64,000 nt of DNA from Brachybacterium massiliense (GCF_900184245.1 NZ_FXXB01000006.1:62001-126000); one strand, 5' to 3'; shown: positions 8,781 through 17,610, numbered from the stretch's first letter. Notes: generated by a model from the sequence alone, not told the origin. Numbers and translations are program-made.

Positions 8781-9155
8781 TCAGGGTCGGAGGATGATCT
8801 GGTAGTTGTCGGTGCGTTCGTCACGCCCGTTGCCGTCTTGGCCGAGGAGGGCGAAGGAGAGCCGCTGCGCACGACTGATCACGGCGTCTGCGTGGAGCCA
8901 GTGCAGGGCGTTGAGGAGGTCGTCGGCGATGCGGTCCGCAGAGAAGGGGTCACCGGGGCGGCCGCGGCACCAGAACTGCACCCGGCGGATCCGGGCGGTG
9001 GTGTCGTCCTCGGTGGCGTACACGGTGATCGCGATGCCAGCGTCCGGAGAGCTCGCGAGGCGCTTCGCGGCGATGGCGGGACCGTCGCGGAACTCGATGC
9101 CCTGCAGCAGGGTGCGCAGGTGCCTGGTCAGTTGTTCGTCATCCACCGAGGGCAC
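8781..9155 (-). CDS. Tail terminator/minor tail protein (124 aa)
   Basis: GTG 9155 is chosen because GGAGG lies 9 bases before it. The first ~17 bases overlap the gp10-like gene. The alpha/beta protein has the pattern LTRHLRTLLQGIEFRDGPAIAAKRL...AITVYATEDD...VQFWCRGRPGDPF, typical of the tail completion proteins that cap the tube before the head joins. The name rests on size and place. Confidence 0.7.
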   Translation of the reverse strand: MPSVDDEQLTRHLRTLLQGIEFRDGPAIAAKRLASSPDAGIAITVYATEDDTTARIRRVQFWCRGRPGDPFSADRIADDLLNALHWLHADAVISRAQRLSFALLGQDGNGRDERTDNYQIILRP

Positions 9156-9483
9156 GCCGCACCTCCGCTGCCATGATGTCCCGTGCCCGGCCGCGTTCCT
9201 CGAGCATCGTGTTCTCGAGATACTTCGCCTGCCCACCCTTGGGGTGCCGCCACCCGAGTTCCTCGTGCTGCCGTGCGGCGTACTCGGTGTCGAAGTAGAT
9301 GGAGGCGCGGTCGTCAGCGACGTCGGTGCCGCCGCTCGAGCGGAGGTCACCGTCACGGATCGGGGTGCGGGGGATGGCCTGGGCGAGGATGAACGAGGCT
9401 CCCTTCCCGAGCGCTGCCCGGGTCGCGCCCTTCACCTTCTGGGCGATCTGGGGGCCTCGCCAGGAGACGTGGAAGTCAGCCAT
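9139..9483 (-). CDS. HK97 gp10-like head-tail protein (114 aa)
   Basis: Has the family pattern: an N-terminal helix with KVKGATRAALGKGASFILAQAIPRTPIRDGDLRSS, then SIYFDTEYAARQHEELGWRHPKGGQAKYLEN, then a C-terminal helix ending VRRALGG. Proteins of this type act at the neck or tail completion stage. The order connector, stopper, gp10, terminator, tube is conserved. Confidence 0.8.
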   Translation of the reverse strand: MADFHVSWRGPQIAQKVKGATRAALGKGASFILAQAIPRTPIRDGDLRSSGGTDVADDRASIYFDTEYAARQHEELGWRHPKGGQAKYLENTMLEERGRARDIMAAEVRRALGG

Positions 9484-9496
9484 GAAGCACCTCCCG

Positions 9497-9841
9497 TCAG
9501 CTCAGGTGGAGGACGTCCACGGTGGGGGATCGGGGGTGCTCGTAGTGGTCAACCTTCTCCACGGTCTCGGTTCGCTCCCGCGGCTGCCCGGGCCAGATCG
9601 TGACCCGGTCACCGACCGAGATGATCGGGTCACCGTTCGTGTGGACCCGCGCGGACGAGACGAGCTCGGTCGCGCCAGCGGCCTGCTCCTCCTCGGTCGC
9701 GTCGACGGTGAGCACCCACGGCACCTCCACGGGCGGGGCGTATTCGTCGTCGCCCCAGCCCTGGTCATCGGTGAGCTTCTGCTCCCACACGATGGTGTGG
9801 GGGACGAGGCGGCGGGGGATCTTCACCAGGCTCACCTCCAC
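9497..9841 (-). CDS. Head-tail stopper (114 aa)
   Basis: A small beta-barrel-type protein beginning MEVSLVKIPRRLVPHTIVWEQ, with VSVGDRVTIWPGQPRE-like text in its second half. Its overlap with the upstream adaptor gene (9832-9841) and its place before the gp10-like gene fit the stopper of the connector. Confidence 0.7.
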   Translation of the reverse strand: MEVSLVKIPRRLVPHTIVWEQKLTDDQGWGDDEYAPPVEVPWVLTVDATEEEQAAGATELVSSARVHTNGDPIISVGDRVTIWPGQPRERTETVEKVDHYEHPRSPTVDVLHLS

Positions 9842-10239
9842 GCTGAGTTGCCGACGGCTCCGTTGAGGAGGCCGTGCGCGGCGAGGATCTCGAGCGCCCG
9901 CGGGGCATACAGTGCGGCCATCCGGGCCTGCGCCGACCGCTGCCCGCCACCTGGCCGCGAGGTGAGAGACAGCGGCCCCAGGGACACGCTCCCGGACTCT
10001 GCTGCGGCACCGGTGGGGTCGCCGGTCTCTGCCGTGTAGACCGCCTGGGCGGCGGTCGCGGCGGCGAACACATCGGCGAGGTCCCCGGTGGGGTACCCGT
10101 CGGGTGTGGTCTGGTAGATCGCGGCGCGGGTGAGGTGGGCGACCGTCGCGGAAGCCGACTCGAGATCATGGTCATCCAGGTCTTGGATGCCCCACTTCTC
10201 TCGGGTCTCCGCGTCCATGACCTTGGTGTAGTCACGCAT
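9832..10239 (-). CDS. Head-tail adaptor/connector protein (135 aa)
   Basis: A helical protein after the capsid cluster. The first half is acidic (VMDAETREKWGIQDLDDHDLESASATVAHLTRAAIYQ). The second half ends in ALYAPRALEILAAHGL. Its place between capsid accessory genes and the stopper suggests the adaptor ring under the portal. Confidence 0.6.
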   Translation of the reverse strand: MRDYTKVMDAETREKWGIQDLDDHDLESASATVAHLTRAAIYQTTPDGYPTGDLADVFAAATAAQAVYTAETGDPTGAAAESGSVSLGPLSLTSRPGGGQRSAQARMAALYAPRALEILAAHGLLNGAVGNSAWR

Positions 10240-10260
10240 AGTCGCCCACCTCCTCCCGTG

Positions 10261-10533
10261 TCAGTCCTGCTGGCCGCCGGCGTCGATGGCCGCCTTGATG
10301 TCCGCCTTCTTCGACGCGTCACCGAGGTCGATGCCAGCCTCGGCGGCGTAGGCCTTGAGCTCGTCGACGGTGAGCTTGCCGAGGGGGTCCTCGTCGCTCT
10401 CGTCCTCGACGGTGTAGCCGAGACGCTTGAGCTGGCCGACGGCCTTCTCGTCGCTGGTCTCACCGACGCCGTTCACGAACTTGATCCCGGCACGGACGCC
10501 GGTGAACTCGGGGTTCTTGGTGCGGATCTTCAC
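10261..10533 (-). CDS. Phage protein with SAP/Rho-N-like C-terminal motif (90 aa)
   Basis: The N-terminal half is a beta hairpin-type segment (FTGVRAGIKFVNGVGETSD). The C-terminal part LTVDELKAYAAEAGIDLGDASKKADIKAAI follows the helix-extended-helix pattern of SAP or Rho-N domains, often fused to small head proteins of actinophages. May be a head accessory protein. Confidence 0.65.
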   Translation of the reverse strand: MKIRTKNPEFTGVRAGIKFVNGVGETSDEKAVGQLKRLGYTVEDESDEDPLGKLTVDELKAYAAEAGIDLGDASKKADIKAAIDAGGQQD

Positions 10534-10856
10534 GGGGTGCCCTCCTCAGGGTCAGTCGGCTCCGGATCGGGCTCTGGAGCGTCTTCCACGCCCTGCCACT
10601 GCGAGGCGTGCGCCGACTCCTCCGTCGACTGGGTGGCGGCATCTGCGGAGACAGCGCCGGGACGGACGGGGCGGATGCCCTGCTCGGCGTGGATGCCCGG
10701 CGCGTACACGTTCGGGCCGTGCGGATTCCCTTCCTCCCCCTCGAGGCCCGCGTTCACGGGCGGGAGGAAGTCACCCGGGGCCGGGTCGACAGCCGCGTCA
10801 CGCAGCGGCGTGCCGACCCGGGTCGGGTTCTGGATCGTGCGGGGGTCGGTGCTCAT
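10530..10856 (-). CDS. Phage head-region protein, proline/acid-rich (108 aa)
   Basis: Starts at 10856, overlapping the last base of the capsid stop. It is low in structure, with PDPEPTDPEEGTP at the end. No domain recognised. Position right after the capsid gene suggests a capsid accessory or decoration role, not shown. Confidence 0.6.
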   Translation of the reverse strand: MSTDPRTIQNPTRVGTPLRDAAVDPAPGDFLPPVNAGLEGEEGNPHGPNVYAPGIHAEQGIRPVRPGAVSADAATQSTEESAHASQWQGVEDAPEPDPEPTDPEEGTP

Positions 10857-11860
10857 CAGGCGGAGACCTTCACGTCGCGGAGGACGGTCGCGGCCTTCGT
10901 CTTCTTGAGCGCGACGCCGACGGGGCCGAGCTCGACCTCACCGGTCTTCACCGCGCCGGCGCGGGAGAAGTCCGGCAGCCAGGACTGCACCAGCTGCGAG
11001 CCGACGGTCGCGATGCCGTGGAAGCCGTCGAGGCCGACCCGGTAGGCGAACAGGTCGGTGGTCCCGTCGGCGGCGACGGGGATGATGTCCTCGTTCGTGC
11101 CGGGCTTCTGGCCGGGGTCGACGAGGGCGATGTTGCCGTACCGCTCGGTGCGGCCGATGGCGTTGCCGTCGTTCTCGTGCTCGGCGACACCGATCATCGG
11201 GGAGATGGTGTACATCGAGGCGCGGCGGGCGACGGCGCGGACCCGGGCGATCGCGCGGCGGTTGCCGAGGATCACGGTGGGGGCACCGTCGAGGGCGGAC
11301 AGCCACTCGTCGATCAGGTCGAGGATCGCGTGCTGCGCCGCGGTGTCGTCGAGGGCGGTCCAGTCCGCTGCGGTGGCGGATCCGAGGGTGGTCGCGTCGA
11401 ACTCCGTCGAGGAGCCGGTGAGAGCGACGTCGAGACCGTCGAAGGAGTCGGCGTTGGCTGCGGAGTCACCGTTGATGACGGCGTCGGCGAACGTCTTCTG
11501 CGCGGACTGGATCTTGTCGCTCATCTGGAACGCGATCTCGCCGGACGCGGCGGGGCCGAGGTTCGCGAGGACGCGGTCGATCTGGAAGGAGCCGCCGAGG
11601 ACCTTCAGCTCGGTGGTGAACGCCTGGGTGGTCGCCTCGGACGGGGCGTACTCGGTGTTGATCGCACGGAAGCTGGTCCCGGACTGCGAGATCTTGCGGC
11701 GGTACCCGTAGGTGAGGGTCGCGCCGCCGCCGGCGGGGTTCACCGCCTGGTCGAAAATCATGGTGTCGAGGACGGGGTTGTCCTTGCGGAACTCGTCGAT
11801 GATGAACGGGTCGTAGTCGGACTGGGTGTTCTGCGCTGCCTGCGCGAGGGTGATCGGCAT
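10856..11860 (-). CDS. Major capsid protein (HK97-fold type), 334 aa
   Basis: Follows the scaffold gene and precedes the connector genes. Features of actinophage capsid proteins are seen: N-terminal arm with DPFIIDEFRKDNPVLDTMIF, YGYRRKISQSGTSFRAINTEY, and a C-terminal GLDGFHGIATVGSQLVQSWLPDFSRAGAVKTGE. No separate protease domain is fused, consistent with a separate scaffold. Confidence 0.88.
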   Translation of the reverse strand: MPITLAQAAQNTQSDYDPFIIDEFRKDNPVLDTMIFDQAVNPAGGGATLTYGYRRKISQSGTSFRAINTEYAPSEATTQAFTTELKVLGGSFQIDRVLANLGPAASGEIAFQMSDKIQSAQKTFADAVINGDSAANADSFDGLDVALTGSSTEFDATTLGSATAADWTALDDTAAQHAILDLIDEWLSALDGAPTVILGNRRAIARVRAVARRASMYTISPMIGVAEHENDGNAIGRTERYGNIALVDPGQKPGTNEDIIPVAADGTTDLFAYRVGLDGFHGIATVGSQLVQSWLPDFSRAGAVKTGEVELGPVGVALKKTKAATVLRDVKVSA

Positions 11861-11870
11861 TGCCGCCTCC

Positions 11871-12572
11871 TTAGTTGAGCTCTGCCGCGATTGCGGCGGT
11901 CAGGTCCTTCGGCTTGGGCCGGTTGCCCTCGCCGCTGTGGTGGTCTCCCCCTGTGCGTCCCACCGTCGAGGCGGCCTTGATGTGGGGGTGCTGGTCCGCC
12001 ACCTGCAGGAGTGCGTCCTGCACTGCCTTGGTGTCGGTCAGGTCGATGCCCTCGAGGGCCTTGTCGGTGGCCTTGAGGTCGAGGGCCTTGTCCGCGTCGA
12101 TCGCCACGGTCTGGGCGGCGGCGCGGATGGTCTGCTGGGTCTCGTACGCCTTCACGGCGGCGAGGGCCTGGTCGCGCTCCTGGGTGAGGGTGCCGAGCTG
12201 GTCGGTGACCTTGTCGGGGTCTGCCTCGCCGAGGCCGAGCGCGGCTGCGATGGATTCGGTGATCTCGCGGCGGGCCTTGTCGGCGGCGGATTCCTGCTGG
12301 GCGGTGCGGTCGCGCTTGTTCTCGGCGCGGAGGGAGCGGATGTAGTCCTGGGCGCCGGGCGGGAGCTGGTCCATCTGCCAGTCCTCGGCGTCCTTGCCGT
12401 CGCTGCCCTTGTCGTCCTGGGCCTGCTGTGCGGCCTGCTGCGCGCCGTCCTGCCCGTCCGTGCCGGCCTGGTCGCCCTGAGCGACAGAGCCGCCGGTATC
12501 GGCGCTCCCGTCGCCCTCTGCGAGGACGAGGTGGCCGAGCTGTGCGAGGAGCTGGGTGCGGGTGATCTTCAT
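11871..12572 (-). CDS. Capsid scaffold protein (233 aa)
   Basis: Just upstream of the capsid gene. It is Gln/Asp/Ala-rich and largely helical (QDGAQQAAQQAQDDKGSDGKDAEDW, then a long coiled-coil region LGTLTQERDQALAAVKAYETQQ), ending with a basic patch. This composition and position are typical of scaffolds removed during head maturation. Confidence 0.85.
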   Translation of the reverse strand: MKITRTQLLAQLGHLVLAEGDGSADTGGSVAQGDQAGTDGQDGAQQAAQQAQDDKGSDGKDAEDWQMDQLPPGAQDYIRSLRAENKRDRTAQQESAADKARREITESIAAALGLGEADPDKVTDQLGTLTQERDQALAAVKAYETQQTIRAAAQTVAIDADKALDLKATDKALEGIDLTDTKAVQDALLQVADQHPHIKAASTVGRTGGDHHSGEGNRPKPKDLTAAIAAELN

Positions 12573-12598
12573 GAGGGTCTGCCTCCTGGTGGTGGTGT

Positions 12599-13732
12599 TC
12601 AGCGGGGACCGGGGTGGTGCCCGTAGTTCAGCTGCTCGCGCTCACGGCGGCGCGGCTCGCCGGTCTCGTCGATGTGGTCACGGATCTTCGCCTGCAGGCG
12701 GCGGGTCTTGGAGCGGGCGGCCTTGGCTTCGTCCTCGTCCAGTGCGCCGATCTCGTCGCGCTTCGACTTGCGGACCTCGACCTCGAGCGCCCGGAGCCGG
12801 GCCTGCGCGTCCTCGGACTCTCGCGTCCAGGTGTGGCCGGTGTTCTGGGCCATGCCGGGGAAGTAGCCGACGAGAGTGCAGCGGCAGTTCGGGTGCTGGA
12901 ACCCGTCAGCGATCGCATCGTCGACGGATCCGCGCACGCGGACGGTGACGGTGGTGTCACGGGTCGAGTGCGGCACCTGCACGGTGCGGGCCCCGGTTCC
13001 ACCCTGGGACATGACGGCACCAGCCCAGCGGCCACAGGCCTCGCATTGCCCGCCGCCACCGATCGCGGTGACGAGGTCGATGCCGTACGAGGAGAGGGTG
13101 GCGAGGTTCGAGTCGGTGAACGCCCGCCTGGTGGCGGTGCGGGTCGCCATCTCGACGTAGGTGGCGAGGTTCCAGCGCCGGTCCGCGGAGTCGATGAACC
13201 CGGTGACGCCGGCGCGGCGGAGTTCGCGCCATGCCCGGACCTGGGCTTGCCTGCCGGTGTCGCCACCGATCAGGATCCCGGGGACGGTGCGGGCGATGAC
13301 CTCGCGGTAGGTGTCGTCGGGCCAGCGGAGGATCCGTCTCGTGACGTCCTCGAACCTGTTGTGCAGGTCCTGCGCGAGAAGCGAGGTGGCGAGGGTGCCG
13401 TGCGGGAGAGGGCTTCCGGGGAGGTCGCCAAGGATCGAGCGGGTCCATGCTTCGGCGAACGTCTCACCGGTGGTGAGGGCCCGCCCGATCACGTCATCGG
13501 CGAGCGGCCCGGCCTGCTCTTGCACCTCAGCAGCAGCGGCCTCGCCTGCCGCGCGGAGCCGCTGGATGGCTGCGAGGCGGGGTGTCTGTTCGGTGATGTC
13601 GCGGGTGCGGAGCTCGAGGGCGACGGACTTGATGAGGCGTTCCTCGGTCGCGGCGAACACGCCGGTGACGTCCCCGATGATTGCTTCGAGCACTTGGGGC
13701 CAGGGGTCTGGTGGGAGGGGGCGACGAGCCAT
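12599..13732 (-). CDS. MuF-like head morphogenesis protein (377 aa)
   Basis: Lies between portal and scaffold as in many siphophages. The long helical N-terminal two thirds (EERLIKSVALELRTRDITEQTPRLAAIQRLRAAGEAAAAE) ends in the family's metal-type motif: GQCEACGRWAGAVMSQ and later DGFQHPNCRCTLVGYFPG. This C-x2-C ... HPNCRC pattern is seen in the MuF/minor capsid family. It is packaged or acts in head assembly. Confidence 0.88.
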   Translation of the reverse strand: MARRPLPPDPWPQVLEAIIGDVTGVFAATEERLIKSVALELRTRDITEQTPRLAAIQRLRAAGEAAAAEVQEQAGPLADDVIGRALTTGETFAEAWTRSILGDLPGSPLPHGTLATSLLAQDLHNRFEDVTRRILRWPDDTYREVIARTVPGILIGGDTGRQAQVRAWRELRRAGVTGFIDSADRRWNLATYVEMATRTATRRAFTDSNLATLSSYGIDLVTAIGGGGQCEACGRWAGAVMSQGGTGARTVQVPHSTRDTTVTVRVRGSVDDAIADGFQHPNCRCTLVGYFPGMAQNTGHTWTRESEDAQARLRALEVEVRKSKRDEIGALDEDEAKAARSKTRRLQAKIRDHIDETGEPRRREREQLNYGHHPGPR

Positions 13733-13749
13733 TCATGCCCCCTCCCACC

Positions 13750-13992
13750 TCAGTCCAGCACCATTGCGATCCAGCCGACCACCTGACGATCGAGGTAGTC
13801 CCAGGCGTCCTCGTCGGTGCCGGTGGTGTTCCACGCGTTGACGCCGACCTTCACACCCGCCTCGGGCTGGGTGATCGTGTCGGTTACGCTCTCGAACTTG
13901 AGCACCCGATGGATGACCGTGCCCTGGGGAAGCTGGCGGGCCTGGACCTCGGAAGTGATCGGCACCTCGCGGAATACTCGCGGCCCGCTCAC
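13750..13992 (-). CDS. Small phage head-region protein (80 aa)
   Basis: GTG 13992 overlaps the portal stop (GTGA). An in-frame GTG at 14001 would also be possible. The protein (VIHRVLKFESVTDTITQPEAGVKVGVNAWN) has no domain I recognise. It sits between portal and MuF genes. Confidence 0.6.
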   Translation of the reverse strand: MSGPRVFREVPITSEVQARQLPQGTVIHRVLKFESVTDTITQPEAGVKVGVNAWNTTGTDEDAWDYLDRQVVGWIAMVLD

Positions 13993-15479
13993 AGTGGCCA
14001 CCCGGTCGGATCAGCCACATCACGGCCCTGATCGGCACGGATCAGCGCGACCTCAGCCATCACCTGCTCGTCATCCCAGCCCGGGTTCACCGTGCGCACC
14101 AGGGTCTCGGTCGATGCGGCCTGAGCCGTCGACAGCAGCCCCGCCGTGCGCGCCAGAGCCTCCGGATCCGCCTGCGCTTCACGGGCGAACAGGACGTTCA
14201 CCTCACCGGCAGGTGCTGCGCCGCCGTAGTGGACCCGGTCCAGGTCCAGCAGTGCTCGGGCGAACTCGGTCAGGCGGGGCCGCCAGTGCCCGAGCTTGAT
14301 CTCCCTCGTCCCCTCGGACGTTTCCTTGCGGGCCTTGATCTCCGTCGCGGTCGTGTTCACCGGCACGGCATCGTCACCGAACGTCGCCGGGCTGAGGCCC
14401 GCGGCGCGGAGTGCGGCGCGGGTGAGCTCCCGGATCGTCTCCTGATGCTCCTGCACGCGGATCTCGAACTGGGACGATGTGAACGGGCTGTCCTCGTTGC
14501 CGGTGGCGAGCATCTCGAGGCCCTGGAACACTTCCCGGTCCTCGTCGAAGGTGACCCCGTCGCCGGGGTGGGTGCCTTCGAGGTACATCTGGGGGACGAT
14601 GATGCGGCCCTTGCCGATGCGGACGTCCCGCATCCAGGAGGAGTAGGTCTCGTCGATCGCGTCGAAGATCCCCTCCGCCGCGTAGAAGTCGGACCGGCCA
14701 TGATCAGCTAGGCCCGGGGTGGTGCGGAAGCGGCGGTTCGGGGTCTTGTTCGGCACGTAGGTGGCGGTGAGCTGATCGATCCCTGTGGGGATCTCCCCGC
14801 TCGTGCCGACCTCGAGCGCGAGATGCTCCGTCGCCGGATCCTCCACCAGGCGGACGCGGGTGCCGAGGTTCGACGCGGTGCCGCGGTAGAGGCCGTGCAG
14901 GATCACGCCCGGCTCGTGCCGCTCGAGGTGCCGGTAGACGTGCTGCCCCTCATGCCGGGTGACGGTCCAGAACGTGACCGCGGTGAGTTTCCCGTGCCGC
15001 CACTCGGGGACGGCCTGGTCCACGTCGTGGGACGTGAACGTGGCGTGGTCGAACGCGGTCTTGTCGATCAACGCTCTCAAGTAGACGCCACCGAGGGCGG
15101 ACTGCATCTCGCCCGCACCGAGGAGGATCCCGTTCGCGTGCTCGGACCCGATGATCAGGTCGAGCCGATCCTGGGTGCGCTGGTCGTCAGCGGCCCAAGT
15201 GGGTGCTTCACCGAACAGGAGGCGTGAGGCGGCTTCGGAGATGTCGGAGGCGACGGGGACGTGGATACGGGTGCGGGCCTCGCGGGCGGGCTGTTCCTTG
15301 CCCCAGAAGAACGAGGCGACGCGGCCGCGGAGGTTCCGTCGCTGCCCGTCGGTGGTGCCGGCGTAGACGGCGGCGAGCCTGTTGGCGTCGCCCTCCCACC
15401 ATGCGTCATGCACGGCGGCCTGCATCATGACGGGCTTCAGTTCACGCGGCGGCCAGACCTGGTCCTTGACTGGGAGCAT
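13989..15479 (-). CDS. Portal protein (496 aa)
   Basis: ATG 15479 has GAGGAGG upstream. It follows the large terminase and has portal features: an N-terminal region before SDISEAASRLLFGEAP, a central DQLTATYVPNKTPNRRF, the stem-like helix region VQEHQETIRELTRAALRAAGLSPATFGDD, and a clip/wing helix ending RALLDLDRV. Portals form the 12-mer ring for DNA entry. Confidence 0.9.
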   Translation of the reverse strand: MLPVKDQVWPPRELKPVMMQAAVHDAWWEGDANRLAAVYAGTTDGQRRNLRGRVASFFWGKEQPAREARTRIHVPVASDISEAASRLLFGEAPTWAADDQRTQDRLDLIIGSEHANGILLGAGEMQSALGGVYLRALIDKTAFDHATFTSHDVDQAVPEWRHGKLTAVTFWTVTRHEGQHVYRHLERHEPGVILHGLYRGTASNLGTRVRLVEDPATEHLALEVGTSGEIPTGIDQLTATYVPNKTPNRRFRTTPGLADHGRSDFYAAEGIFDAIDETYSSWMRDVRIGKGRIIVPQMYLEGTHPGDGVTFDEDREVFQGLEMLATGNEDSPFTSSQFEIRVQEHQETIRELTRAALRAAGLSPATFGDDAVPVNTTATEIKARKETSEGTREIKLGHWRPRLTEFARALLDLDRVHYGGAAPAGEVNVLFAREAQADPEALARTAGLLSTAQAASTETLVRTVNPGWDDEQVMAEVALIRADQGRDVADPTGWPL

Positions 15480-16779
15480 TCGTGACCTCCTCGGTGAAGC
15501 GGAGCGCGGTGCGCCACAGGGCCTGGGTCGTGTAGATCGCGTACCTTGCGGCGTCTGCGGAATGATCATTCGCCTTCACGGGTGCGTCTTCGCCCTTCTC
15601 GGTCTTCTTGTCGTCCCACACGTAGCCGGGGAGCTCACCGATCAGGCCCTTGCACCTGTCGGTGATGAGGAGCTGGTCGGTGGCGATGAGGGACGACATG
15701 AGCTTGATGCCGGGCAGGACGTCGTTTGCGGCGTCCCAGATGCCGCGGTGCCCGTCGTGGGCGAGCTGCACCTTCAACGATGCGGCGGCGGGGTCGATGA
15801 CCGTGTACGGCGGCTGCGGGAGTGCCTGGGTGGGGTGGTGCCGGCCGTTGAGGAACGCGCGGATCCGGCGGGACTGTTCCGCGTCGGTGAGCTTCCCGTG
15901 CGTCTCCGGGTCGTGGCGGTACTCGTCGAGGAACACGAGGCGGGGGTGCTGCTCGGCGGTGAGGCCGAGGATCAACGCGCTCGTGGGGTTCGTGGTGCCG
16001 TAGTCGATCCCAGCCGCGAGCACCCGCGCGATCTGCGGGGTCTCCGCGAACGGGATGACATGCCGGTCCTCGTCGAACTGGTCATACACGCTGCCCTCCG
16101 CAGCGACCCACTCCGCATCGATGTAGCGGCGACGGAACACACCCGAGTAGGACCGCTTCGTCCGGTCCACATAGGCGGGGTCGAGAGCCTCGTTGTCGTC
16201 AAGGAGAAACGTGTACCGGTGCAGCTCGAGCGACACGTCGGCAGGTTGCTCGATGACCCGGCCCTTGCCATCAACCCAGACGCGGGCCTTGTCGAGCCAC
16301 TTCGTCTTGAGCCAGTGCTTCGGCCCCTCCGGGTTCGCGGTCAGCCAGAGCTTCGCGCCAGGGACGGACAGGCGGGTGTACAGCATGTTGAAGAACGACT
16401 CCGGCAGGGTCGACGCCTCATCGACGTACGCGCCGGCGAGAGTGGCGCCCTGGATCTTGGTGCGTGCCTGCTCGTTGTTCGCACCGTAGAGGTGGACCTT
16501 GCGGCCGAAGACCGTGACGACGCCGGAGCCGTAGTTGATGCGTACGCGGGACGGGCCGAACATCTCCTGCATCGGGAGGATCAGGTTGTTGATGACGGTG
16601 CGTTCGGTGCGGCCGCACATCGCGAGCTGCCCGGCGGGGCCGGTGCGGATGTAGCGGGCCCAGTCGATGAGCGTCGCGACTGTCTTCCCGGATCGGACGG
16701 ATCCCTCATACGCCTCGATGGACGGGGAAGGGTGAGAGAGCGCGAGGCGGGCCTTCGCTGGGAGGGGCTGCAGCTTCAC
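15442..16779 (-). CDS. Terminase large subunit (445 aa)
   Basis: Starts at GTG 16779 in a GTGA overlap with TerS. The ATPase half has Walker A GSVRSGKT (residues 26-33) and a Walker B-type AGAYVDEAS. The nuclease half begins AAGIDYGTTNPTS, carrying the first catalytic Asp of the RNase H-like fold. It ends ANDHSADAARYAIY, with the last acidic/His pattern of the family. Packages DNA through the portal. Confidence 0.95.
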   Translation of the reverse strand: MKLQPLPAKARLALSHPSPSIEAYEGSVRSGKTVATLIDWARYIRTGPAGQLAMCGRTERTVINNLILPMQEMFGPSRVRINYGSGVVTVFGRKVHLYGANNEQARTKIQGATLAGAYVDEASTLPESFFNMLYTRLSVPGAKLWLTANPEGPKHWLKTKWLDKARVWVDGKGRVIEQPADVSLELHRYTFLLDDNEALDPAYVDRTKRSYSGVFRRRYIDAEWVAAEGSVYDQFDEDRHVIPFAETPQIARVLAAGIDYGTTNPTSALILGLTAEQHPRLVFLDEYRHDPETHGKLTDAEQSRRIRAFLNGRHHPTQALPQPPYTVIDPAAASLKVQLAHDGHRGIWDAANDVLPGIKLMSSLIATDQLLITDRCKGLIGELPGYVWDDKKTEKGEDAPVKANDHSADAARYAIYTTQALWRTALRFTEEVTNAPSQGPGLAAA

Positions 16780-17210
16780 GAGTCGCCGCCCCCGATCATG
16801 TGGGCGATCCACTCATCGACGGCGGAGTGCTCGTTCGCGTCGGCGTCCATGCGGGTGATCACCGCGTGCTTGTCAGACAGGATGCCGAGCACGGTGGCGA
16901 GTTCCTTCAACGGCATCTCGTGCGCTTCGGTGTCGAGGCGGTCCAGGATCGCGGTGACGGCCTTGTCGGCGGCGCTGATGGACTTCGACGCGACGCCCTG
17001 CCGGACGGATGCAGCGTCCACGGATGCCGCCTGCGTTGCCGCTGCCGTTTTTGGCGTGCGATCCGTTTGCAAACCGGCGCGCATCGCCCACGATGCGATG
17101 GTCCCCTTGGGGATCCCCGTCTGCTCGGATGCGGCGGTGGGCCCCTGCTCTTCGTAGAGCTTGAGGGCTTCGGCTTTCTCGGCTGGCGTGTAGGTGCGGC
17201 GGTCTGCCAT
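16776..17210 (-). CDS. Terminase small subunit (144 aa)
   Basis: ATG 17210 is chosen for the GGAGG 7 bases upstream; the frame stays open to an ATG at 17336. Residues ~5-45 form a helix-turn-helix (YTPAEKAEALKLYEEQGPTAASEQTGIPKGTIASWAMRAG) that would bind the packaging site. The rest is helical. It overlaps TerL. Confidence 0.85.
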   Translation of the reverse strand: MADRRTYTPAEKAEALKLYEEQGPTAASEQTGIPKGTIASWAMRAGLQTDRTPKTAAATQAASVDAASVRQGVASKSISAADKAVTAILDRLDTEAHEMPLKELATVLGILSDKHAVITRMDADANEHSAVDEWIAHMIGGGDS

Positions 17211-17432
17211 GGCTGACCTCCGTTGACCTCCTGGCCGTGGTCGGCGTGACGTGTTGGTGCCCGCCGGCCCCGGTCCACTTGTCTCGGTGGCCGGGGCGGC
17301 GGGTTGCGCACCGCTGAGGTTCCCCATGGGATTCATTGGGTCTTCCTGCGTGCGCGGCCCGAGGAGCGTCGTGCGCTGCTACTCGGGGGTTCGGGTGTCA
17401 GGATCGTTGGCCCGTCGGTCTCGCCGGACACC
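17211..17432. other. 222-bp spacer between terS and the tRNA-like gene
   Basis: No convincing gene. It would be the natural place for the packaging start site and the late promoter, since the late operon begins here, but no clear cos or pac motif or promoter can be read. Confidence 0.4.
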
Positions 17433-17522
17433 TGGTACCCCCGGCAGGACTCGAACCTGCGCCTCCGGGAGCTACCCGGGTGCCGGTGCTACCGGCCTGC
17501 TCTGCCTCTGAGCTACGGGGGT
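17433..17522 (-). tRNA. Unusual 90-nt tRNA with two anticodon-like hairpins (anticodon AGC?)
   Basis: The minus strand has a 7-bp acceptor stem (ACCCCCG/CGGGGGT) with encoded ACCA end, a 4-bp D arm (GCTC AGAGGCA GAGC) and a perfect T arm (GCAGG TTCGAGT CCTGC). Between D and T arms lie two hairpins, GCCGG-TAGCA-CCGGC and CCGGG-TAGCT-CCCGG, then AGGC. With 7-base loops both read GTAGCNC, giving AGC in the anticodon place in either hairpin. It may be a class II tRNA with a variable arm, or a tRNA with a doubled anticodon arm. It lies at the early/late gene border. Confidence 0.8.
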
Positions 17523-17581
17523 GTGCCGTGGTCGTCCCTGCTGGCGCGGGGGCGGTGGTCACGGTCTTTCAGGCATGAAGA

Positions 17582-17610
17582 AAGCCCCGGCCGTATGCGG
17601 CTCGAGGCTT
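17582..17610 (-). terminator. Terminator of the early gene block
   Basis: On the minus strand AAGCCTCGAGCCG and the matching CGGCCGGGGCTT pair with one bulge, and the stem is followed by TTCTTC. It lies between gene 17653-18294 and the tRNA-like gene. Confidence 0.65.

Noticed and set aside
10427..11878. Long plus-strand open frame opposite the capsid gene
   Set aside because: Shadow of the capsid reading frame; composition is Gly/Val/Asp/Arg-rich without motifs.
17433..17522. Calling the tRNA a normal tRNA-Ala(AGC)
   Set aside because: It has two mid hairpins and lacks the G3:U70 pair that marks alanine tRNAs; the identity is left open.
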